Shown: piece by piece, positions 1 through 6,100 of the stretch
How the letters are laid out: every line of letters starts with the position of its first letter
How positions within the stretch are numbered: the stretch's first letter is position 1
Assembly: GCA_947589165.1 (NCBI GenBank)
Contig: CANQCH010000018.1
Span: 1 to 13,171 of the forward strand
DNA: 13,171 bases
Reading direction: 5' to 3'
DNA from: an uncultured Bacilli bacterium
Lineage (GTDB): Bacteria > Bacillota_I > Bacilli_A > RF39 > UBA660
Notes under the pieces: generated by a model
What the model was told of the DNA's origin: nothing
Databases searched by the model: none
The model's input: only the letters and a program-made list of their open reading frames with translations
Position numbers and translations under genes: made by a program

Positions 1-32
1 AAAAAAAAAAAAAAAAGCAAGTAGGTACTTGC
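1..32 (-). terminator. Intrinsic terminator (minus strand) with long T tract
   Basis: Bases 17-32 form a perfect inverted repeat (GCAAGTA, 2-base centre, TACTTGC). Bases 1-16 are all A. Read on the minus strand this is a hairpin followed by at least 16 T, the classic Rho-independent form; the tip would open to a 5-bp stem with a 6-base loop. The only minus-strand gene nearby is the 535-aa sigma factor, whose stop lies about 1.4 kb away across the insertion sequence. I infer this was that gene's terminator before the IS inserted. The A run is cut by the window edge. Confidence 0.6.
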
Positions 33-36
33 AAAT
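29..36 (+). repeat. Left copy of flanking direct repeat TTGCAAAT
   Basis: Exact 8-bp match to 1403-1410, directly outside the inferred left end of the IS. Removing the IS and one copy rejoins the hairpin at 17-32 to the DNA downstream of the sigma gene. Candidate target-site duplication. Confidence 0.45.
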
Positions 37-52
37 AGTGTTAGGATACTTT

Positions 53-70
53 TTAGGACACGAAAATTTT
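53..70 (+). repeat. IS inner inverted repeat, left
   Basis: TTAGGACACGAAAATTTT is the exact reverse complement of 1368-1385. It lies about 14-17 bases inside the element's left tip and just upstream of the orfA promoter. It is the likely transposase binding site; the outermost bases match the right end only partly. Confidence 0.85.
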
Positions 71-85
71 TTGTTTTTGTTACTG

Positions 86-94
86 TGCTATAAT
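86..94 (+). promoter_or_regulatory. Extended -10 promoter of the transposase
   Basis: TGCTATAAT is an extended -10 (TGnTATAAT) with a perfect hexamer at 89-94. No good -35 is visible at the usual distance (T-rich IS end). Transcription would start near base 101, which excludes the ATG at 93 as the translation start. Confidence 0.6.
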
Positions 95-100
95 GTTTGA

Positions 101-106
101 AAGGAG
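101..106 (+). promoter_or_regulatory. Ribosome binding site deciding the orfA start
   Basis: AAGGAG lies 7 bases before the ATG at 114. The in-frame ATG at 93 has no such site and sits inside the -10 hexamer, so 114 is the start. Confidence 0.8.
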
Positions 107-113
107 TGATTTT

Positions 114-389
114 ATGAGCACTAAATATCAAAAATATTCTACTGATTTTAAAAAGATGATTGTTCAACTTGTTGAATCTGGTAGACGTAAAGCTGAAGTT
201 GCACGAGAATATGGCATTTCCGAACCTAATATCCGTAGTTGGCAACTTAAATACGGTAAAGTTATCACCAAAGATGGTCAAGTTTCTTCTAATGATGAAA
301 TTATTAAACTTAAACGAGAATTAGATCAAAAAAATCAGGAAATTGAAATATTAAAAAAAATAGTTGCCATGTTCTCTCAAGACCAATAG
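114..389 (+). CDS. IS3-family transposase OrfA (HTH subunit)
   Basis: 91-residue protein from the ATG at 114 (starts MSTKYQKYSTDF). It has the usual OrfA layout: an N-terminal helix-turn-helix of the transposase-8/Hin type, with EVAREYGISEPNIRSWQ as turn plus recognition helix, then a lysine-rich linker and a leucine-zipper-like coiled coil (EIIKLKRELDQKNQEIEILK). In IS3 elements OrfA alone binds the ends and represses, while the OrfAB fusion is the active transposase; that role is family knowledge. The frame ends at TAG 387-389, 27 bases after the slippery A run, overlapping the orfB frame. Length and order are normal for the family. Confidence 0.9.
   Translation: MSTKYQKYSTDFKKMIVQLVESGRRKAEVAREYGISEPNIRSWQLKYGKVITKDGQVSSNDEIIKLKRELDQKNQEIEILKKIVAMFSQDQ
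353..359 (+). promoter_or_regulatory. Programmed -1 frameshift slippery heptamer A AAA AAA
   Basis: In the orfA frame the codons read TTA AAA AAA ATA, which places A AAA AAA in the correct phase for tandem -1 slippage inside a run of eight A. The orfB frame is the -1 frame and is open from base 347. Slippage would join 82 residues of OrfA to 303 of OrfB, giving a 385-residue OrfAB. No strong downstream stem-loop is visible. Confidence 0.75.
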
Positions 390-1270
390 ATAAGGTTTTA
401 TTTGTTGACCTTTATAAAGATTCTTATGATATTTCTTTAATTTGTAAATGTATTAATTTATCTCGCTCTCTTTATTATTATCATAAGTCTAATCCTATTA
501 ATTCTTATTCCATTAAAAATAAAGAGCTTGATATTCTTATTTACCAAATTTGGTTAAATTCTAAAAAAACTTACGGCTCTCCTAAAATTACTAAATCTTT
601 ACTTGCTAAAGGTTTTCATGTTTCTCAAAAAAGAGTCGCTAGAAGAATGAAAGCTCTGGGTATTTTTAGTATTGTTGTTAAAAAATATAAACCTTATTCT
701 TCTTCTAAGAAAAAGGTTGATGATTCCAATAAGCATAATCTTCTTAATCAAGATTTTTCTGCTTCTAAACCTTCTTTAAAATGGGTTGGTGATATTACTT
801 ATATTTATACTCTTAAACATGGTTGGACTTATCTTGCTACTGTCATGGACTTATTTGATCTTAAAATTATTGGCTATGCCTATTCTACTCGCATGACTGC
901 TGATCTTGCCTGTGAGGCTTTAAACATGGCTGTTGCTAATCGTTCTATTTCTTCTGATACTATCTTCCATTCTGATTTAGGTTCTCAATATACTTCCATT
1001 GTTTTTGAATCTTTACTTTCTTCCCTTCATATTTCTCATTCTTATAGTAAAAAAGGTTGTCCTTATGATAATGCTTGTATGGAAAGTTGGAATTCTATTT
1101 TTAAAAAGGAATTAGTTTATACTACTTCTTTTGCTAACTTTTACGATGCTAAACTTGCTATTTTTGATTTTATTGAATCTTGGTATAACAATTCTCGTAT
1201 TCACAGTTCTTTGAATTATCTTTCTCCTAATCAATTTTTCAACAATTATTTAGCTCTTAATAATATTTAA
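359..1270 (+). CDS. IS3-family transposase OrfB (DDE catalytic domain), made by frameshift
   Basis: About 303 residues from the slip point; no convincing independent start codon or ribosome site is seen, so it is probably made only as OrfAB. The N-terminal part (LYYYHKSN ... TYGSPKITKSLL ... VSQKRVARRMKALGI) is the HTH_21 region typical of OrfB. The rve/RNase H-fold core follows with all three acidic residues: D in WVGDITY (codon 791-793), D in FHSDLGSQY (974-976) and E in NACMESWNS (1082-1084). Exactly 35 residues separate the second D from E, the D-D(35)-E spacing of IS3, and a basic residue follows seven positions later. The C-terminal YNNSRIHSSLNYLSPNQF motif is also standard. No internal stop or frameshift, so the transposase looks functional. 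An in-frame ATG at 647 would give only a truncated 207-residue product. Confidence 0.9.
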   Translation, partial: NSCHVLSRPIDKVLFVDLYKDSYDISLICKCINLSRSLYYYHKSNPINSYSIKNKELDILIYQIWLNSKKTYGSPKITKSLLAKGFHVSQKRVARRMKALGIFSIVVKKYKPYSSSKKKVDDSNKHNLLNQDFSASKPSLKWVGDITYIYTLKHGWTYLATVMDLFDLKIIGYAYSTRMTADLACEALNMAVANRSISSDTIFHSDLGSQYTSIVFESLLSSLHISHSYSKKGCPYDNACMESWNSIFKKELVYTTSFANFYDAKLAIFDFIESWYNNSRIHSSLNYLSPNQFFNNYLALNNI

Positions 1271-1299
1271 TTTATTTTTATATTTTTTTGTCCTATTTT

Positions 1300-1333
1300 A
1301 AAAGGATATAAATTTTTCATTCATATCCTTTTT
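1300..1333 (+). terminator. Terminator-like hairpin after the transposase
   Basis: AAAAGGATAT (1300-1309) pairs perfectly with ATATCCTTTT (1323-1332) across a 13-base loop, and the 3' arm runs into a short T tract. It lies 30 bases after the orfB stop, inside the right end of the IS. The stem is AT-rich, so strength is uncertain. Confidence 0.6.
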
Positions 1334-1367
1334 CCTTTCACTTTTTGGCTCTTTTGTCCTTTTTCTT

Positions 1368-1385
1368 AAAATTTTCGTGTCCTAA
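1368..1385 (-). repeat. IS inner inverted repeat, right
   Basis: AAAATTTTCGTGTCCTAA, exact reverse complement of 53-70. The outer 17 bases to position 1402 match the left tip at about half of positions when aligned without gaps. Extra GTCCT motifs occur nearby at 1289-1293 and 1356-1360 and may be additional transposase contacts. Confidence 0.85.
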
Positions 1386-1402
1386 TTATTGACTTAAGTC
1401 CA

Positions 1403-1410
1403 TTGCAAAT
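1403..1410 (+). repeat. Right copy of flanking direct repeat TTGCAAAT
   Basis: Exact match to 29-36, directly after the CA at the IS right end. It overlaps a 14-bp perfect palindrome, AAATGATATCATTT (1407-1420), of unknown meaning. Confidence 0.45.
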
Positions 1411-1442
1411 GATATCATTTACGAAAAAATTATGTATTGTTT

Positions 1443-3050
1443 TTAATTCAATTTAACACTGTTTTTGGCTTGATCAGCAATTAAATATTGAGATAGTTTT
1501 TGCTCTACAAGTTTGCTAAATTTTTTCCCACTAATCTGTTTAGTTACTAAGTTTATTAAATAAGGCAAAACATCTTCAGTCGCTAGAAAAGCAAAATAAA
1601 TAGCATTATTAATACTAATTAAATCATTTTGATAAGCTAGATAAACATAATTATCAATCGGTTTATCTATATAATTACTAATTTCTTGCGGTTTAATTCC
1701 TAAAACTTTACAAATATAATAAATATTCGTACCATTTTGGTAAATTAGTTTGCTATATGATGGAATATCTTGTGACGCAATTTGCCAATCACTTAGTTCA
1801 TAACCAGCTAAAAATAAACAAAACTTAATCGTTTTCAAAACTTGATTAACCTTTACATTTATGCCTTGTCTTTTAAGACCCAATTGGTCCCCGATTTGAG
1901 CACAGCTTAAAGCTTCTTGGCCATCTAAACCAAAATTTAAAACAACCAGTTGCGATAATTTAGGTGGTAATAGTTGCAATATTTGATTAATTTCTTCATA
2001 TATAGATTGGTCCATAATTATTTCTTCACAAGATGCCATAGTATCTTTTATTAAATTATTTTCGAATGATTCCGCAGGGGTAGCAATTTGAGCATAAAAT
2101 TTAACATTATCCTCTGATTCATTCATATATTTTGCAATTGCGGAAATTTTAGGTTCCGCTTGCATTTTTAAAGTTAAAACTTTTTTGACATTAACATACA
2201 TAGCACATTTGGTACGTAAATTTTTAGGTAAATAAAAGGAACTTTTAACATTTTCTATCGCATTTTTAATATAAGCTTCAATATAACGATAAGCAAAGGT
2301 TGCTAAACGGGTATTTTGATTTAAATCATAATGATCTATCGCTAATAATAAACCTAACAATCCTTCTTGAAGTAAATCATCCTTATCAACGCCCCGGCCT
2401 AAATAATTTACAACTATCGTCATCACTAAAGGATAATGAAGTTTAATTAATTCTTCTTTGGCTTCGCTATTTCCTTGTTGACTTTTTTTAATTAAATCAT
2501 GTTCTAAATTTAAGGATAATTTTTCTTTATTAACATTAATACTTTCAATTGGTTTACGAATACCTAATTCAATATTATCTGTATCATAGATACTACCATG
2601 CCATTTTTGATGATATCGACAATAGAAAATTAAAACCTTTTGGTAATCAATATAGTTAACTAAATGATTAATATCAGCATCACTATAAGAAGCTTTATAA
2701 CCTAAAACGGAACTAAATAAATCTTCTAAAATTGGACATTCCGTCATTAAAATTTGAAAAATACCATAATTAATGCGAATACCTAAACGTAATAATTGAT
2801 TTACTAAACTTCTAATTTGTTGGAGATTAATTTCGACTGTTAACCCATCATATAAATTAGTATTAATATATTCAATTAACCATGTAATTTCTTGATTATC
2901 CCACATTTGCCGAATTTCATTTATTATTGCTTGCTTTAATTCTTTAACATTAGCATTCGGCATGGCCGCTAACTTGGCTTCATAATATTCTTGGTTGGGA
3001 AAAACAAGAGCAAAAGTTTGCATTAATTTTTCCATTTTACTTTTTATCAT
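1443..3050 (-). CDS. Divergent sigma-70 family factor with paralogous N-terminal domain
   Basis: 535 residues. Residues about 1-150 form an all-helical-looking domain shared with the giant sigma gene next to it (EYYEAK, NANVKELKQAI, MWDNQEITWLIEY). The sigma core follows. Region 2 is residues about 184-268, with HYPLVMTIVVNYLGRGVDKDDLLQEGLLGLLLAIDHYD clearly core-binding region 2.1/2.2 (DLLQEG kept). Region 3 is about 277-330. Region 4 is about 352-408 (LPPKLSQLVVLNFGLDGQ, then HTH IGDQLGLKRQGINVKVNQVLKTI). Region 2.3/2.4 has lost the WWIRQAITRAI signature (here RYIEAYIKNAI), so promoter melting or choice probably differs from the primary factor. A ~125-residue tail follows region 4, including an HTH-like VLGIKPQEISNYI. 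The start ATG (3048-3050) has AGGGGG 8 bases upstream; an ATG five codons in is a weaker alternative. It has its own promoter in the 57-base gap to the giant gene. It is an alternative sigma factor or a regulator derived from one; regulon unknown. Confidence 0.85.
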   Translation of the reverse strand: MIKSKMEKLMQTFALVFPNQEYYEAKLAAMPNANVKELKQAIINEIRQMWDNQEITWLIEYINTNLYDGLTVEINLQQIRSLVNQLLRLGIRINYGIFQILMTECPILEDLFSSVLGYKASYSDADINHLVNYIDYQKVLIFYCRYHQKWHGSIYDTDNIELGIRKPIESINVNKEKLSLNLEHDLIKKSQQGNSEAKEELIKLHYPLVMTIVVNYLGRGVDKDDLLQEGLLGLLLAIDHYDLNQNTRLATFAYRYIEAYIKNAIENVKSSFYLPKNLRTKCAMYVNVKKVLTLKMQAEPKISAIAKYMNESEDNVKFYAQIATPAESFENNLIKDTMASCEEIIMDQSIYEEINQILQLLPPKLSQLVVLNFGLDGQEALSCAQIGDQLGLKRQGINVKVNQVLKTIKFCLFLAGYELSDWQIASQDIPSYSKLIYQNGTNIYYICKVLGIKPQEISNYIDKPIDNYVYLAYQNDLISINNAIYFAFLATEDVLPYLINLVTKQISGKKFSKLVEQKLSQYLIADQAKNSVKLN

Positions 3051-3075
3051 TAATAAATCCCCCTAAACTTTTGCT

Positions 3076-3103
3076 ATTGTAACATAAATATAAAATTTTG
3101 CAA
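3076..3103 (-). promoter_or_regulatory. Promoter of the 535-aa sigma gene
   Basis: On the minus strand: TTGCAA (-35, 3103-3098), 16-base spacer ending TTTATGT, TACAAT (-10, 3081-3076). The TG one base before the -10 makes it an extended -10. The giant sigma gene's promoter has the same layout and the same TTTATGTTA string. Confidence 0.65.
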
Positions 3104-3107
3104 CATT

Positions 3108-6100
3108 TTAATAAGCATCTAATTTAGCTAATATGCGTTGTTGATAATCTTTTTCATTGGGAAAAGTTGCTAAATCATTTTTCCATTCTACTAAAATATC
3201 TTGAATCCAAGTTAAAACCTTATTAATTTTTTGAAATAATGTTTTTTCATCTAAATTTAATTTTTGAGCTAATTCAGCCATATTAACATTTTTTTCACCA
3301 TTTTGCCAAACTAATTCTAAATAAGCTTGCATGATAGTTTTTAAATCTATTGGTAAAATATTAACCAATTCGATTACTAACGGTTGACAATATAATGATT
3401 CCGCAATATGACTATAGCTATTTTTTAAGCACAAAACTAAAGGTTCGATATCCTTATTACTTGTTCTTTTTTGATCTAAGTTGGGGCCAAAAATAGCTTC
3501 TAAAGTTTTTCTTTGATTTAAATCTAAAGATTTTACTAAAGCTCTAACTACAGCTTCTGGACAACCAACTAATTCCGCTAAACTATGAGCCGCTGATTTT
3601 TGTGTTTGATAAAGCATTTTTAAATCGTTAATTATTTTATCAAAACAAGCTTTATCTGCATTAGTCATTTTATAAAAATTCTGCCGATTAAATTTTTTAT
3701 CCAAAGTTATACTAAAAATATTTTGGAAAAGTCTTAATTGTTCAGCATCAAGATGGATAGCCTTTAATAATTCGGGTAATTCTTGAATTGAACAACCAAT
3801 TAAATAATTTAAATATGGCGTATTTCGATAATCAATATAATCTCGTTTTAAATCTAATAAGGCGGCCTCATAATATTTTAATTCATTATTATGCATTTTG
3901 CGATAATAGATATAATCCATTTTTTGATCAAAATTAGGCCCAAATAAACTTTGCATAGTATGATACCATTTACTATTTTGTTCATATTCCAATAATAATT
4001 TTAAGGTTAAATAATCACAATTTATTAAATCATATAAATAATTGCATTCAAACCGTATGCCATCGGCTAAAATATCTAAAACGCGTTGATATATTTTCAG
4101 ATCCCAACGTCCTAAAGTAACAAATTCTTGGGCGTTTCTTGGTTGATCGTAATGACAACCAAAAAGCTTTTGCATTAAAATTGCTTCATTAGAATTAGGA
4201 GCAAAGAAATTCATATAGTAAGAAACTTGTTCTTGGGAACAATTTAAAATCATAGCTAAAGATGGTCTTGCGATCGTTTTTTCTTTTTGATAATTAGCAA
4301 GTAATTTTTCAATAATTTTTAAGCCGCGATGATAAGCCGCTAAATCATAAGAATTGAATTGAGAAAAAATAGTTGTATTTAATTCTTGATCTAAATTAGG
4401 GCCAAATAATTGAACTAAAACAACGGCATAATTACTATCATTTTGGGGAATTCGTTTTTTGATAACTTCCCAATCTTCTACGGAGCAAGCAACGATGTCC
4501 TTTAAGTATTTTTTCTTCGTTTTATCTACTTCTTGCGGTATTTTTTTCTCTAATGGTTTATCTATAATTTCGCCATTTAATATTTTAATAGCTTCGGCAG
4601 CTAATTTTTCCACTTCTATCGAAACATCATTAGAAAGTTTTTGATTTAAATTAACGCCATACATTGTTATTAAAGCCATTCTTAAATCGGCTCTTAAATT
4701 AGCTATATTAGCTAAAACTTCAGCACGCGTTTTTTTAATTTGGCGCCAGAAATCCGGTTTATTTTCTTCCCGATATTGCTTAATAATTTTTTGACCAATT
4801 GATATATACTCATCATAACATTTTAATTCATCTTTATTTAAAGCCGTAAAATTTCCTATTTTAAGGAAGTTAACACCAAAGATTTTTTGAAAAATAAGGT
4901 TTGCATCATTATTTTTCTTTAAAATTTGTTCGATAAATAAATTACATTCATGAAAATTACAATTTAAAGCATCTTTTAATTTAACCGGTTGCCGATACCC
5001 TTCACCATTTAGCATATATTTGTGATAATTGGTCGTTAATTGGGCAATCGTACTCATTAATAATCCTACTTCGGTCGTTTTTAATTTACTTAAATCTATT
5101 ACCTCAATGCCTGATAAACCAAATAAATTAGTAATAATTTCTTGTCTTTTTGGTTCGTCTAATGTTGCTAATAATGGCATTATCTTAGTTACCGGACAAT
5201 TAATTAATTCATACAAAGTTTTTTCAAATAAACCAATTATCTTTTTAAAGCGCGTAATAGTATTATTGTAAGCGTAAATTTCTTCGGCATTTAATTTGGT
5301 TAAATCCAAAGCTTCATCATAAGATGAACCAAAAGCTTTTTGCATTATTTGCGTAGTATAAGGATCTTGAATAGCCATTAATCGCGTAATTTTGGCTAAA
5401 TCAGTACCTAAAATATTGTCTAAATAATTTTTCTTTTCCGCTTTCATGGCCCCTAAGTTAGCTTTTTTCGTTGGCGTTTCTGTAGGTGATTTTGTTTTTG
5501 GTTTATATGCCGTAACTTTTATTCCTAATTGTGTTTGCAAGATTCCTAAGTTTTTAGCATAGTTAACTTTTCCCCAACTATCGATATAATTGAAAGTTTG
5601 TCTTTTTTCGTAGGTGGAACCAAAGATTTTTTGAAAATACTTTTGGGTCGATATGGGTTGTTTTGCCATAAAGGTCATAACTTCGGCTTGAGTTTCTATT
5701 TTTAAAAGATCTCGTAGATATGGTTCCGTTCTTAATTTAGGATCTTGAGCCTTTTGAATAACGCGCACTTCTCCTGACTTGGAAGTCGAATTTTCTATTT
5801 TCTTAGTTTTATTACCCGGCATCGTTAAATTAAGAACTTGATGCGGATTTAATTTATGAAATTCGGCTAAAATTTTACTTACAATTAAAAACCCTTCTTG
5901 ATAAATTCTTTTTTCATTATCATCAAGTTCAGTTAAATCTCGCGGTTTGATTAAATATGGCCCATAAACTTTAAGATAAACTTGGTATAATTCTTCGGGA
6001 AGGACAATTTTCTTATCCAAAATTAAACTCATTTCTTGTCTAGTACAATTAAGATTAATCATAAAATCACATTTTTCATTATATTTAAATTGAAAATATA

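Larger units (their letters stand above)
37..1402 (+). mobile_element. IS3-family insertion sequence, apparently intact
   Basis: Complete element of about 1.37 kb with two overlapping frames (orfA, orfB), a slippery A run between them, an intact DDE transposase and matching inner inverted repeats at 53-70 and 1368-1385. The right end is set at the CA of 1401-1402. The left end is less certain (36, 37 or the TG at 39). An 8-bp direct repeat TTGCAAAT flanks it (29-36 and 1403-1410). IS3 members normally make 3-5 bp target duplications, so the repeat is either an unusual duplication or partly chance. The coding frames favour T-ending codons (TCT, CTT, GCT) more than the neighbouring genes, which fits recent acquisition. 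Confidence 0.85.

Noticed and set aside
93..113. Earlier ATG start for OrfA at 93
   Set aside because: It overlaps the TATAAT hexamer and has no ribosome site; the ATG at 114 has AAGGAG at good spacing.
392..412. AAGGT/ACCTT stem as frameshift stimulator
   Set aside because: It has only 5 bp with an 11-base loop and lies more than 30 bases from the slippery site; too weak and too far.
1407..1420. Perfect palindrome AAATGATATCATTT downstream of the 535-aa sigma gene
   Set aside because: It has no loop or T tract to be a terminator and no promoter nearby to be an operator; recorded but not assigned.
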